Program-made: the position numbers and the translations under genes
Origin: an uncultured Desulfovibrio sp.
GTDB lineage: Bacteria > Desulfobacterota > Desulfovibrionia > Desulfovibrionales > Desulfovibrionaceae
Length of the DNA stretch: 64,000 bases
Assembly (NCBI GenBank): GCA_910587035.1
Contig: CAJUMQ010000004.1
Span: 62,001 to 126,000 of the forward strand
Direction: 5' to 3'
Part shown: positions 1 to 8,409 of the stretch, one piece after another
Layout of the letters: every line of letters begins with the position of its first letter
Numbering within the stretch: position 1 is the first letter of the stretch
Notes under the pieces: model-generated
Told to the model about the DNA's origin: nothing
Databases searched by the model: none
What the model saw: only the letters and a program-made list of their open reading frames with translations

Positions 1-786
1 AAAAACGGATCGGAAATCCAGGTAAGGAGAAAAAAATTTTTTGACATTGGCGGCCGCGCATCACCTGTTTATGAACAAATCATTGAAGATGAGCCCTATT
101 TTCCCGGCGAGCGCGTGTGCGATCTGGCCAGGCGTGTAGTGACGCGCATAGGCTGGACTACCCTCGAACTGGCGGAATCCCTGCGCCCCTGGGTGGACTT
201 TATCATCTCAAAGACTTCGCGAGACGGACTCATATCAGGCAGCTTTCTCGATCTTACACCGTTTAATTTGATAGTGGACGGAGAAGGCATTGCCCATCCC
301 TTTGACCTTGAATGGCATCGCAGCGGATCCCTCCCGGCCAGCTTTCTGCTTGCCAGGGGCATAGTCAACATGCTGCCGGCCCTTGTGCCTGTCTCTGTAC
401 CGGCGCCGAACACCGCCATTGACTTTGGCAGCATCCTGAAAGGCATTTTCACCCACTTTTCACTGGAATTTGACGAGACGCAAATGGCTGCATTCTGGGA
501 CGGAGATTCCCTGGAAAAGGCGCTCAATCTGCCGCTTCTTTCCTGGCAGGAAACTCTCCAGCGCTCTCTGGCCGTGAACGTGCACAACTTTACCCCTTTC
601 TTCCAGCTTGCCGGACAATGCCAGGCCATGGGCCTGCCTCCGGAGCGGGTGCCGGAATACATAACAGCCATGCAAAAGCACATGGCCACCATGCAGTCCC
701 AGATGAAAGTCATGCAGAGAATGATCGAGCATCTGCAAAAAAAGCAGGGGGTAGAACAGGGGGCCAGCGAGAGGAAACAATCTTGA
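1..786 (+). CDS. C-terminal part of a large protein with a kinase-like motif (5' end outside window)
   Basis: The reading frame is open from the first base of the window, so this is the 3' part (about 261 residues) of a longer protein. Visible features are a segment DLTPFNLIV (about residue 84 of the visible part) followed 13 residues later by FDLEW. This spacing and composition resemble the catalytic loop (D-x-x-P-x-N) and metal-binding Asp of aminoglycoside/choline-kinase-fold enzymes, but no upstream nucleotide-binding lobe can be seen here. The last 40 residues (repeated MQ/MK heptads) look like a coiled coil. Similar tails occur in surface-polysaccharide methyltransferases and glycosyltransferases, so a cell-envelope glycan role is possible. 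Product assignment is inference. The stop is at 784-786, and a degenerate repeat lies downstream before the convergent gene. Confidence 0.6.
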   Translation, partial: KNGSEIQVRRKKFFDIGGRASPVYEQIIEDEPYFPGERVCDLARRVVTRIGWTTLELAESLRPWVDFIISKTSRDGLISGSFLDLTPFNLIVDGEGIAHPFDLEWHRSGSLPASFLLARGIVNMLPALVPVSVPAPNTAIDFGSILKGIFTHFSLEFDETQMAAFWDGDSLEKALNLPLLSWQETLQRSLAVNVHNFTPFFQLAGQCQAMGLPPERVPEYITAMQKHMATMQSQMKVMQRMIEHLQKKQGVEQGASERKQS

Positions 787-877
787 GATTGCCCAGGGGC
801 ATCATAAGGTCCGCGTGACTGCAGCAATGAGCCATAATTCCTGTCCAGGAATATTCAAAATGAAAATGCCTGGTATC

Positions 878-1002
878 CCTCAAGCGATACTTGTCGCAAT
901 CCCGAACAGGAATTGCGCACTGCCAGGTGTGGTGTGCGCAAGGCAGAAACCACATTCCCTGCTCTGAAATCTTCGAGCTCTTACAACAGCAAAAACTTTA
1001 CA
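878..1002. repeat. Degenerate copy of the five-hairpin repeat (R2)
   Basis: This stretch aligns without gaps over about 125 bases with 9441-9565, with most positions identical by eye; the GTCGCAATCCCGA block and the GAAACCACATT / AAAACCACGTT block are the clearest. The hairpin arms that are perfect in the 9.4-kb copy are only partly complementary here, so this looks like an older, decayed copy. It fills most of the convergent gap between the first gene and the alkyltransferase gene and ends 6 bases beyond the latter's stop codon. Confidence 0.7.
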
Positions 1003-1007
1003 TATCA

Positions 1008-1514
1008 CTATGCTGCGAAGTTTCCTGCAGCCTCTTCAAAACGCAGCAACCGGATTTTCACACCGGCGCCGCCTCCGGAATAGCCGCCCAGTTTGCCATC
1101 AGAGCGCACAACCCGGTGGCAGGGCACAATTAGGCAGATGGGATTGCTGCCAGTGGCATTGCCCACTGCCCTTGCAAGCATGGATATTCCGCTCCCGGAG
1201 ATCATCCTGGCAATTTCACCATATGACACAATGCTGCCGTAAGGTATGCTGGCAATCACGCTCCAGACCTTCCGCTGAAAATCTGTCCCGTCCATCTGCA
1301 GCGGCAATGCGTCCACGGAGGGTTTTTTGCCGCCAAAATAGGCATCGAGCCAGCCAAAGGCCAGCTCAAGGGCCCTGGCATCGGCCCGGGCAGGCGCGCC
1401 GGTATCTGGCCGCGCGGTGTCAGATCCAAAAGTCACGCCGGTTATGCAGCCATTCTGGGCGGAAATGAAGATTCGCCCCAAAGGCGAGTAAAAATAGGCG
1501 CCAGCAACGCTCAT
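1008..1514 (-). CDS. ogt: Methylated-DNA--protein-cysteine S-methyltransferase
   Basis: Suicide repair enzyme that transfers the alkyl group of O6-alkylguanine (or O4-alkylthymine) to its own cysteine. The 168-residue protein has the family signature PCHRVV around residue 131, with the acceptor Cys at 132, preceded by the helix-turn-helix segment SYGEIARMI and the 'arginine finger' region ARAVGNATGSNPI. An N-terminal ribonuclease-H-like ogt domain is present but no Ada regulatory domain. The start at 1514 is chosen because its ATG overlaps the TGA of the upstream MFS gene (ATGA), indicating translational coupling; the longer open frame upstream lies inside that gene. The pairing of an exporter with an alkyl-repair enzyme is unusual but probably just an operon of convenience. 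Confidence 0.92.
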   Translation of the reverse strand: MSVAGAYFYSPLGRIFISAQNGCITGVTFGSDTARPDTGAPARADARALELAFGWLDAYFGGKKPSVDALPLQMDGTDFQRKVWSVIASIPYGSIVSYGEIARMISGSGISMLARAVGNATGSNPICLIVPCHRVVRSDGKLGGYSGGGAGVKIRLLRFEEAAGNFAA

Positions 1515-2704
1515 GACTCCCCCTTTTTTATAATGTACACCCAGGCCACAAGGCATAGTGCGGAAACGGTGAAGGCTATGCCACCCACAGCCATTATGGG
1601 ATTTGGCCAAAAGCCGAGAGTGGCGATGCTCATTGACAGGCTGCCACAAACCAGGCCGCCGCAGTTGATCAGGGAGGCTACAATGCCATTGTCACCCTTA
1701 ATGCTCTGCATGGTCAGGACTGTTGAAGGGGGACGAATGGCGCTGCCGCAAAAGGTGACCGGCAGAAAAAGCAGGGCGAAGGTCCAGGGACCAGCTGTGC
1801 CAGCCAGAAGCACCCCCAGGCCGGCCAGGACCATAATGGCCATTTGCCAGGCAATGCACAGTCTGGCATTGAAATGGCGAAAAACAAATATGTGCGTCAG
1901 GGGACCGAACAGGGAGACGCCGGCATTAAAGGCGAAAAAGATGCTGAAAGCCTGGGCGGAGAGTGCAAATGTATCCTGAAAAATAAAGGTGGAAACAGCC
2001 AGATAAGACATGAATGGCATTGCCATCATGGAAAAAAGCAGAAGAAGCCGCCGAAAATTGCGGTTTTTTAGGGTGCCTCCCATTCTTTTAAAAATTCCCG
2101 CAAGGGAGAGATCAGCCTTTTTAATGCAGGTCTCGCGCAGACACAGGGCGCCTCCCAGAGCTATCAGGCCGCAAATGCAGAGACACCAGAAGATGCCCCG
2201 CCAGCTGGTGAGCATCAGCAACCCGCCACCTATGACCGGCGCAAGCATGGGCGCCAGAATGGAAGCGGCCTGCATGGAGCTGATGACCTTTTCCATGAGT
2301 CTGCCCCGCAGAATGTCGCGCACAATGGCCAGAGACATGGCCGAAGCGGAGCCGCTGCCGGCCGCCTGGGCCAGACGCCAGAAAAACAGCGGCCAAAAAC
2401 TCTGGGACATTGCAATGGCCATGCTGGAAAGGATAAAGACAATGCTCCCGCAGACAAGGACCGGCTTACGGCCGTATTTATCGCTGAGCGGGCCCCAGAC
2501 GAGCATTGAAAAGGCGAAAACAAACAGAAAAGAGCTCAGGGTATAGCTCGCCAGGGCATTGTCAACATTGAGACTTTGCGAGATGGCCGGCAAAGCCGGC
2601 AGATACATGTCTGTGGCAAGAGGCGCGAAGGCGCTGATAAAGGCCAGATACGCGACTACAAATCTGTTGCCAGGTAAAAATATTCTGTTGGACTGTACGG
2701 CCAT
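1511..2704 (-). CDS. MFS drug-resistance transporter, Bcr/CflA type
   Basis: A 397-residue, 12-helix major facilitator superfamily exporter. The N-terminal segment FAPLATDMYLPALPAI is the hallmark of the Bcr/CflA (bicyclomycin/chloramphenicol) drug:H+ antiporter subfamily. The loop 2-3 motif A (WGPLSDKYGRKPVL) is intact, and helix 5 carries PVIGG, the antiporter motif C region. The length is normal. An AAGG ribosome-binding sequence sits 6 bases before the ATG. It is transcribed away from yajC, with a 286-base divergent gap, and its stop codon overlaps the start of the alkyltransferase gene. The substrate cannot be read from sequence. Confidence 0.88.
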   Translation of the reverse strand: MAVQSNRIFLPGNRFVVAYLAFISAFAPLATDMYLPALPAISQSLNVDNALASYTLSSFLFVFAFSMLVWGPLSDKYGRKPVLVCGSIVFILSSMAIAMSQSFWPLFFWRLAQAAGSGSASAMSLAIVRDILRGRLMEKVISSMQAASILAPMLAPVIGGGLLMLTSWRGIFWCLCICGLIALGGALCLRETCIKKADLSLAGIFKRMGGTLKNRNFRRLLLLFSMMAMPFMSYLAVSTFIFQDTFALSAQAFSIFFAFNAGVSLFGPLTHIFVFRHFNARLCIAWQMAIMVLAGLGVLLAGTAGPWTFALLFLPVTFCGSAIRPPSTVLTMQSIKGDNGIVASLINCGGLVCGSLSMSIATLGFWPNPIMAVGGIAFTVSALCLVAWVYIIKKGES

Positions 2705-2990
2705 TGGCTACCTTAAAAGTGGCTTGGAGCGCGAATGCCACCACTCGCGCATGTGCTGCCTGTGGTTTTACATATTGCGGCCCGAAAGTAAACTTGGCTG
2801 CCAAAGTCTTGCCATCGGACGATATACGGTCTATATTTGTCATTCGCATTACTGTAGACTGGAAATGAATTTTCTGTCCACAGTGGCGGCTTTGCCTGCA
2901 AAGTCGCCCGCGAAATTGACGCAGGCAGTTTCGCCCTCATGCGCATATTCCAGCATTAAAACCGGCTACCAGCCTATTCCGGAGGTTACC
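2705..2990. promoter_or_regulatory. Divergent intergenic region with candidate sigma-70 promoter for yajC-secDF (2809-2837)
   Basis: Between the MFS gene and yajC. On the plus strand TTGCCA (2809-2814) is separated by 17 bases from TATATT (2832-2837), a good match to a vegetative promoter facing yajC. The transcript leader would be about 150 bases. No other conserved structure was recognised. Promoter assignment is by eye only. Confidence 0.4.
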
Positions 2991-3341
2991 TTGTTTGAAT
3001 CCATAGCTTTTGCAATGGGAGCCAATCCCGCGGGCGGCGACGCTCCTGGCGGCACAGATATGCTGATGCAGTTTCTGCCGCTTATTCTCATGTTTGTCAT
3101 CTTCTGGTTTTTGCTGATCCGGCCCCAGCAAAAACGCGCCAAGGCGCACAAGCAGATGCTCTCCGAACTCAAGCGCGGCGACAGTGTCGTCACCTCAAGC
3201 GGCATAATCGGCCGCATATTGGAAATTGACGACGAGCAGGTTCTTCTGGAGAGCGCGGATTCCAAGCTGCGCGTGTCCCGCGCCGCCATTGGCGGACTGC
3301 TCCAGACGAGGGTGCCCGACCAACAGGATGGCAAAAAATAA
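2991..3341 (+). CDS. yajC: Sec translocase accessory subunit YajC
   Basis: Small single-span inner-membrane protein that joins SecD-SecF in the holotranslocon. The 116-residue protein has one hydrophobic helix (FLPLILMFVIFWFLLI, about residues 28-43), then the family signature RPQQKRAKAHKQML and the conserved LKRGDSVVTSSGIIG motif. The frame is open far upstream, but the start is placed at TTG 2991 because GGAGG lies at 2981-2985 with ideal spacing and because YajC proteins begin just before the helix. It is followed by secD and secF, the classical order. A G/A-rich N-terminal segment (MGANPAGGDAPGG) precedes the membrane span, as in many deltaproteobacterial YajCs. Confidence 0.93.
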   Translation: MFESIAFAMGANPAGGDAPGGTDMLMQFLPLILMFVIFWFLLIRPQQKRAKAHKQMLSELKRGDSVVTSSGIIGRILEIDDEQVLLESADSKLRVSRAAIGGLLQTRVPDQQDGKK

Positions 3342-3505
3342 TTTTCCGGCACTGCGCTTTTTTGCGCGACCTGGAAAACAAAGTAATCATTAATGCGCGA
3401 AAGCCGCCGGGATTTCCCGGCCATATGTCTTGTCTGGCTGCACCTGTAGCTGGCCAACACACCCGGAAATGGCAAATCCCGGCCGGCTATCCTCCAAATA
3501 AATCT

Positions 3506-3523
3506 GACAGGCTTCGGCCTGTC
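3506..3523 (+). promoter_or_regulatory. UUCG-capped hairpin in the secD leader
   Basis: Perfect 7-bp stem GACAGGC / GCCTGTC closed by a TTCG tetraloop, followed by CCCATTTTT. It ends 24 bases before the secD start, just upstream of the AGGGATGG ribosome-binding area. It may stabilise or attenuate the yajC-secD transcript, or act as a weak terminator that lowers secD relative to yajC. Function is inferred from structure only. Confidence 0.5.
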
Positions 3524-3547
3524 CCCATTTTTCAGGGATGGTAAACA

Positions 3548-5131
3548 ATGGGTTTACGTTGGCGCCTGTCCATAGCCTTACTGGTATTCATCCTTTGTCT
3601 AGTCTACGCCCTGCCGAGCATTCCTGGCATGCAGGCCATATTTGGCCGACTGCTGCCAGATAGCAAAATCAACCTTGGCCTTGATCTCAAGGGTGGCATC
3701 CACCTCACTCTGGGGGTGGAGGTGGCCAGGGCGGTTAGCAATTCCCTGGCCATAGCCGGGCAGGATCTGCGCCGCCTGGCCCAGGATGAAAAGATCGTTG
3801 TGTTGCGCCCCAGGGTGATCGGCGGGGATACCCTTGAATTTCTGCTGCCAAGGGCGGACAGCGAGGACAAGCTGAAAGAGCTGGTGGCCAAAAACTTCCC
3901 GGCCCTGGAGCTTGGCGAGCCCCAGAAGGGTGATTCCGGCCAGCTGCGCTACACTGCGCATTTTTCGCAGGCAGAGGTGACAAGGCTTGAAAGCATGGCT
4001 CTTGACCAGGCCCTGCGCACCATCAGAAACCGCATCGATCAGTTTGGCGTTGCCGAGCCGGATATTCGCAAACAGGCAGGCAACCGCATCCAGGTGCAGC
4101 TGCCGGGCATCTCCGACCCGCGCCGCGCAGTTCAGATACTTGGCCAGACCGCGCATCTGGAATTTCACCTCGTGCGCGATGACGTTGACCCCACCAAAGC
4201 AGTTCTCCCGGCTGGTGTTGTGGCTCTGCCCATGCTGGAAAAGGACGCGGCGGGCAAGGAGCATGCCGGCAGACAGATAGCGGTGGAAAGGGATGCCATG
4301 CTCACCGGCGAGGATGTGGCGGACGCCCGGCCAGCCTTTGATCAGATGAACCAGGCCTATGTGACGCTCAACTTTAATGGCCGTGGCGGCCGCATCTTTG
4401 AGCGCGTGACAGGCGAAAACGTTGGCCGGCGCATGGCCATTGTTCTCGATGGCAAGGTCTATTCCGCCCCTGTTATCCGGGAGCGCATTGGCGGCGGCCG
4501 GGCCAGCATATCCGGCAATTTCACCACTGCCGAGGCACAGGATCTGGCCATAGTGCTCCGCGCCGGATCCCTGCCCGCCCCTGTAACAGTGCTGGAGGAA
4601 CGCAGCGTCGGTCCATCCCTGGGCCAGGAATCCATTGACAGTGGCATTCGCGCGGCACTGGTGGGCGCGGGCCTTGTGGTGCTTTTCATGGCTTTCTATT
4701 ACGGCGTAAGCGGCATTATCGCAGATCTTATGCTCTGCTTCACCATGCTTATCATCATGGCCGGCATGGGTGCTTTTGGCGCAACCCTCACTCTGCCCGG
4801 CATTGCCGGCATTGTGCTGACCATTGGCATGGCCGTGGATGCCAATGTGCTGATTTATGAGCGCATACGCGAGGAGCTTCGCCTTGGCCTGACACCTGTG
4901 GCCGCGGTGAAAGCCGGATTTGAGCGCGCCACCATCTCCATCACGGACTCGAACCTGACCACAATCATCGCCACCGTCATCCTCTACCAGTTTGGTACCG
5001 GCCCCATACGCGGTTTTGCCGTAACTCTCTCCCTGGGCATAATCGCCTCCATGTTTACGGCAATTTTTGTTTCCCGCGCCATTTTCCAGGAGTGGGCCAA
5101 ACATGCCGGGCCAAAGGGCCTCAGCATTTGA
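3548..5131 (+). CDS. secD: Protein translocase subunit SecD
   Basis: Proton-motive-force-driven partner of SecYEG that pulls proteins out on the periplasmic side. 527 residues: N-terminal membrane helix (about 5-25), then the conserved DLKGGIHLTLGV motif (about 45), a long periplasmic P1 domain with RNRIDQFGVAEPDI, and a C-terminal five-helix RND-type bundle with AIVLRAGSLPAPV and the signature GMAVDANVLIYERIREEL (about 435). Length is typical of the shorter SecD type found outside enterobacteria. It lies 206 bases downstream of yajC and 96 bases upstream of secF, each gap carrying a hairpin. Unusually long open frames on the opposite strand are composition shadows. Confidence 0.96.
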   Translation: MGLRWRLSIALLVFILCLVYALPSIPGMQAIFGRLLPDSKINLGLDLKGGIHLTLGVEVARAVSNSLAIAGQDLRRLAQDEKIVVLRPRVIGGDTLEFLLPRADSEDKLKELVAKNFPALELGEPQKGDSGQLRYTAHFSQAEVTRLESMALDQALRTIRNRIDQFGVAEPDIRKQAGNRIQVQLPGISDPRRAVQILGQTAHLEFHLVRDDVDPTKAVLPAGVVALPMLEKDAAGKEHAGRQIAVERDAMLTGEDVADARPAFDQMNQAYVTLNFNGRGGRIFERVTGENVGRRMAIVLDGKVYSAPVIRERIGGGRASISGNFTTAEAQDLAIVLRAGSLPAPVTVLEERSVGPSLGQESIDSGIRAALVGAGLVVLFMAFYYGVSGIIADLMLCFTMLIIMAGMGAFGATLTLPGIAGIVLTIGMAVDANVLIYERIREELRLGLTPVAAVKAGFERATISITDSNLTTIIATVILYQFGTGPIRGFAVTLSLGIIASMFTAIFVSRAIFQEWAKHAGPKGLSI

Positions 5132-5158
5132 GGCTGTACCAGTTTATATGGAGAAATG

Positions 5159-5181
5159 AGCCAAAAACTGCGTTTTTGGCT
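5159..5181 (+). promoter_or_regulatory. Intercistronic hairpin between secD and secF
   Basis: Perfect 9-bp inverted repeat AGCCAAAAA / TTTTTGGCT with loop CTGCG. It sits 28 bases after the secD stop and 46 bases before secF. There is no run of T after the second arm, so it is more likely an mRNA-stability or processing element than a terminator. Confidence 0.5.
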
Positions 5182-5227
5182 GGCATGAGTTCCAGACATC
5201 CGCATTACTAAAAAGGCGGGAGATATA

Positions 5228-6328
5228 ATGGGTTTCGCTTTTGTAAGGCATGACACAAACTTTGATTTCATCGGCAAAAGATATTGGGCCTATGGCATCT
5301 CCATCGTCATACTGCTTGCCGGCCTGATCTCCGCCCTGTGGGGCAATGGCCTTAAGCTTGGCATTGATTTTGCCGGCGGCGTGATTATGCAGATCCAGTT
5401 TGAAAAGCCGGTTGAGGATGAAGCCCTGAAAAAGAGCCTCAACATCCCCCAGCTGCCTGGCATCAGCACCCAGCGATTTGGCGAGGGTGGCCGTGATTAT
5501 CTGCTGCGCTTTTCCAGCAAGGAAACAGACGATGCCAGTGCCCTGCGCACCACTGTGCTTGAGGCGCTCACCGGGGCCTTTCCCCAAAATGCTGTGGATA
5601 TACAGCGCCTTGAGGTAGTGGGCCCAAAAATTGGCGATGATTTGACAAACAAGGCGTTAAGCGCCCTGTATTATGCCGTCCTTCTCATCGCGGTCTATAT
5701 CTCCGGCCGTTTTGAACAGCGCTGGATGGCAGCAGCCATCATGGCAGCTGCCCTATGGGGTGGCATGTATCTGTTCAGTTTTACAGGCATCGGCATGGGC
5801 TGGCAGGTTATGGTCGCCCTGGCCATCACTCTTGTGGTCTGCTTTCTGCTGCGTCTCAACTTTGCCCTCGGCGCCCTTGTGGGCCTGCTGCATGACGTGT
5901 TCATAACCGTTGGCCTTCTCTCCATTCTCGATGTGGAGATCGATCTAAACGTAATGGCGGCCATTCTCACAATTATTGGCTATTCCCTGAACGATACAAT
6001 CATAGTTTATGACCGCCTGCGTGAAAATTTGCGCGCAGCCCCAAAAAGCCCTCTTGGAAACCTCATCAACCGCAGCGTGAACCAGACCCTGTCCCGCACA
6101 ATCCTCACCAGCGGCACAACCATCATCGCCACGCTTTCCCTCTATCTGCTTGGTGGCGGCGTGATTCACGATTTCGCACTGGCCATGCTGATTGGCGTTG
6201 TGGTTGGCACCTTCTCGTCCATCTATGTGTCTTCCGCCATCCTGCTGGCGCTTGGCGACACTGACTTTTATGTGCATTCCCAGCAGAAGGAGGAATATGA
6301 ACGTCCTGGCGAGCATGGCATAGTCTGA
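5228..6328 (+). CDS. secF: Protein translocase subunit SecF
   Basis: Partner of SecD in the SecDF-YajC complex. 366 residues with six predicted membrane helices: the first near residues 17-38, followed by the KLGIDFAGGVIMQIQF motif characteristic of SecF, a periplasmic P4-like domain, then a five-helix bundle containing YSLNDTIIVYDRLRENL (about residue 255) and TRTILTS-like NQTLSRTILTSGTT. A strong GGGAG ribosome-binding site precedes the ATG. A rho-independent terminator follows 43 bases after the stop, closing the yajC-secD-secF unit. Confidence 0.96.
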   Translation: MGFAFVRHDTNFDFIGKRYWAYGISIVILLAGLISALWGNGLKLGIDFAGGVIMQIQFEKPVEDEALKKSLNIPQLPGISTQRFGEGGRDYLLRFSSKETDDASALRTTVLEALTGAFPQNAVDIQRLEVVGPKIGDDLTNKALSALYYAVLLIAVYISGRFEQRWMAAAIMAAALWGGMYLFSFTGIGMGWQVMVALAITLVVCFLLRLNFALGALVGLLHDVFITVGLLSILDVEIDLNVMAAILTIIGYSLNDTIIVYDRLRENLRAAPKSPLGNLINRSVNQTLSRTILTSGTTIIATLSLYLLGGGVIHDFALAMLIGVVVGTFSSIYVSSAILLALGDTDFYVHSQQKEEYERPGEHGIV

Positions 6329-6371
6329 CAGATAAAGTTTCAGTCAGGACAAACAGGATTTTAAACTTTCT

Positions 6372-6395
6372 GGCCCCCACCAAGGGGGCCTTTTT
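6372..6395 (+). terminator. Rho-independent terminator after secF
   Basis: Perfect 7-bp GC stem GGCCCCC / GGGGGCC, loop ACCAA, followed directly by TTTTT. It lies in the convergent gap between secF and the acetyltransferase gene. Confidence 0.9.
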
Positions 6396-6402
6396 CACAT
6401 CA

Positions 6403-7014
6403 TCAGTCGTCATCCGCCTCAAATTCCGGGCAGCCTCTGTAATAAAAATCCCTGTCCTCCTCGGTGATGGAGCGAAGCACCCGGGCCGGATTGCCTGCCA
6501 CCAGCACGCTGTCTGGCACGTCCCGAGTCAGCACGGAACCTGAGCCAACCACAACATTGCTGCCCACCGAAACCCCGGGATTGATCACCACATTGCCACC
6601 CAGCCAGACATTGTCGCCTATGCTCATGGGCCTGCCAAATTCCAGGCCGGAGTTTCTTGTCTCTGGATGGAGCGGATGGCCAACCGTATAAATGGCCACA
6701 TTGGGGCCAAACATCACATGTTGCCCGATTTTCACCGGGCCGACATCGAGAATCACAAGATTGAAATTGGCATAAAAATATTCACCGACTTCAATATTAA
6801 TCCCGTAATCGCAATGAAATGGGCTTTCTATATGGATATGCTCACCACATTTCCCCAAAATATCCTTTAAAAGAAGCCTCCTCTCCCTGCTTCTCGACGG
6901 AGACAGCTGATTATATGTGAACACCTTTTGCTGACATGCCCGATGCAGGCTGCCTGCTTGCCCGCCACCAGGCAGGAATGGAATGCCAGCACGCATTTTT
7001 TCCAATGTATCCAT
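6403..7014 (-). CDS. Sugar O-acetyltransferase of the maltose/galactoside acetyltransferase type
   Basis: Left-handed beta-helix (hexapeptide) acyl-CoA-dependent O-acetyltransferase of the Maa/LacA/NodL group. 203 residues: an N-terminal helical cap (MDTLEKMRAGIPF) then hexapeptide repeats. Diagnostic elements are the segment FHCDYGINIEVGEYFYANFN, the catalytic His in YTVGHPLHPETR (about residue 112) and WLGGNVVINPGVSVGSNVVVGSGSVLTRDVP. A GGGAGGG ribosome-binding site precedes the ATG. It is monocistronic, convergent to secF and divergent from the hydrogenase. The true acceptor is not defined; members of this family acetylate various sugars, often as detoxification. Confidence 0.88.
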   Translation of the reverse strand: MDTLEKMRAGIPFLPGGGQAGSLHRACQQKVFTYNQLSPSRSRERRLLLKDILGKCGEHIHIESPFHCDYGINIEVGEYFYANFNLVILDVGPVKIGQHVMFGPNVAIYTVGHPLHPETRNSGLEFGRPMSIGDNVWLGGNVVINPGVSVGSNVVVGSGSVLTRDVPDSVLVAGNPARVLRSITEEDRDFYYRGCPEFEADDD

Positions 7015-7065
7015 GTTCCCTCCCTATATTCAGCCGATTATGCTGTTTTTTCCATGGGCCGCCAA

Positions 7066-7094
7066 TTGTGAAATTGACTGCAAAATGCTATAAT
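7066..7094 (+). promoter_or_regulatory. Candidate sigma-70 promoter for the hydrogenase unit
   Basis: TTGTGA (7066-7071), 17-base spacer, then a perfect TATAAT (7089-7094). It sits 72 bases upstream of the hydrogenase start in the divergent gap. The -35 box matches consensus at four of six positions. Confidence 0.55.
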
Positions 7095-7165
7095 CCGCCA
7101 ATCCCGACAAACTTAATTCGAGGTCTGCCCTGGTGCAAGCCTCTTGCGCATCCGTGGGGTAAGCA

Positions 7166-8377
7166 ATGGATCGTATTGTCATCGGCCATATCGAGCAGGA
7201 AATGACAGTGCCAACTCCGGATATGGATCTGGATCAAAAATTGTTTGTCCAGGTGGATCAGGCCAAATGCACGGGTTGCTGCATATGTATGGAATATTGC
7301 CCCACCGCCGCCATATATGGGGAAACGGGGCTGGCCCATACGATAGTCCACCCGGAGCCATGCCTGCACTGCGGCATGTGCCTCACCCATTGCCCCCAGG
7401 GCGCATTTCACGAAAAATTCTCCTGGCTGCCGGAAGTGGAAAAAAGACTGGAGGATTCTTCCCAAATAATGATCGCCATGCCCGCCCCTTCGATCCGCTA
7501 CACACTGGGCGAGGCATTTGGCCTGCCACCCGGCAGAAACCTGCAGGAGAAAATGCTTGCAGCCATTGCGCGCCTGGGTTTTGACCATTGTTGGGATACG
7601 GAATTTGCCGCGGACGTGACCATCTGGGAGGAAGGCGGCGAGTTTCTGCACAAACTCAAAAACGGCATGGCCCTGCCCCTCCTCAGTTCCTGCTGCCCAT
7701 CCTGGGTCAGGTATATGGAAACATTCCAGCCGGCTCTTGTCGATCTCTGCTCCACCGTCAAATCCCCCATAGCCATAAACGGGCGTCTGGCCAAAACCTA
7801 TGGCGCGCAGAGATACGGATACGATCCTGAGAACATGTACACCGTAGCCATCATGCCGTGTCTGTCCAAAAAATATGAAGCCCTCATGCCAGCCCTGGAA
7901 AATAATGGCCTAAGGGATATCGATGCAGTACTCACAGTGCGGGAGTTCGCGTGGCTTCTCCAAAAGAGGAATATCGATGTCAACAACATGCCTCATGGTA
8001 TTGCCGATACCCTGATGGGCGAATCCGCCTGCGGCACTCTCTTTGGCATTGGTGGCGGCGTGATGGAGACACTTGCGCGCTATGTTCACAAAGCTCTTTG
8101 CGGAAAAGAGCTGCAAAATCAGGCAACCCGCAGACTAGACAGGGCATCAGGAATCGCGGAGCTGTCCTTTGAATGCTGTGGCCAGACACTGCGCATGGCG
8201 GCAGTGCGCGGGGCGGACAAGTTCGCGGCCATCTGCGAACAGATATTAAAAGGCCAGTCTCCCTGGCATTTCATTGAATTCATGGCCTGTCCTGGCGGCT
8301 GCATCAATGGCGGTGGCCAGCCTCTGCTGCCAAGCCTTCGCAATACTGTGCTTCTGGGCAGAGGCAGCGCGCAATAA
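7166..8377 (+). CDS. hydA: [FeFe]-hydrogenase large (catalytic) subunit
   Basis: Catalyses reversible H2 oxidation/proton reduction at an H-cluster. 403 residues. Two 4Fe-4S ferredoxin motifs come first: CTGCCICMEYCP (35-46) and CLHCGMCLTHCP (66-77). The three H-cluster signatures follow: L1 as SSCCPSW (Cys176 proton relay, Cys177 ligand), L2 as MPCLSKKYE (Cys232), L3 as FMACPGGCINGGGQP (Cys374, Cys378/379 region). All ligands and the proton-transfer Cys are kept, so it should be catalytic rather than sensory. L1 starts with Ser instead of the usual Thr, and the segment usually written SGAG reads SACG. As in Desulfovibrio HydA, no small-subunit domain follows L3; that domain is on the next gene, 32 bases downstream. 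No signal peptide is visible, so the enzyme is expected to be cytoplasmic. Confidence 0.93.
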   Translation: MDRIVIGHIEQEMTVPTPDMDLDQKLFVQVDQAKCTGCCICMEYCPTAAIYGETGLAHTIVHPEPCLHCGMCLTHCPQGAFHEKFSWLPEVEKRLEDSSQIMIAMPAPSIRYTLGEAFGLPPGRNLQEKMLAAIARLGFDHCWDTEFAADVTIWEEGGEFLHKLKNGMALPLLSSCCPSWVRYMETFQPALVDLCSTVKSPIAINGRLAKTYGAQRYGYDPENMYTVAIMPCLSKKYEALMPALENNGLRDIDAVLTVREFAWLLQKRNIDVNNMPHGIADTLMGESACGTLFGIGGGVMETLARYVHKALCGKELQNQATRRLDRASGIAELSFECCGQTLRMAAVRGADKFAAICEQILKGQSPWHFIEFMACPGGCINGGGQPLLPSLRNTVLLGRGSAQ

Positions 8378-8409
8378 CATGCCACAAAAAACAATGGCAA
8401 CGGTGCAAA

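Noticed and set aside
2559..2990. Longer 260-codon frame upstream of yajC
   Set aside because: Extra upstream part covers the divergent promoter region and the MFS start; the TTG 2991 start with GGAGG is better.
3599..5104. 501-codon open frame on the minus strand opposite secD
   Set aside because: Composition shadow of the strongly biased secD codons; rich in His, Gly and Ala and without domain features, no ribosome-binding site.
7166..8377. Sensory [FeFe]-hydrogenase (HydS-type) for the 7.2-kb gene
   Set aside because: The proton-relay Cys and all ligands are present and no PAS or kinase domain is attached.
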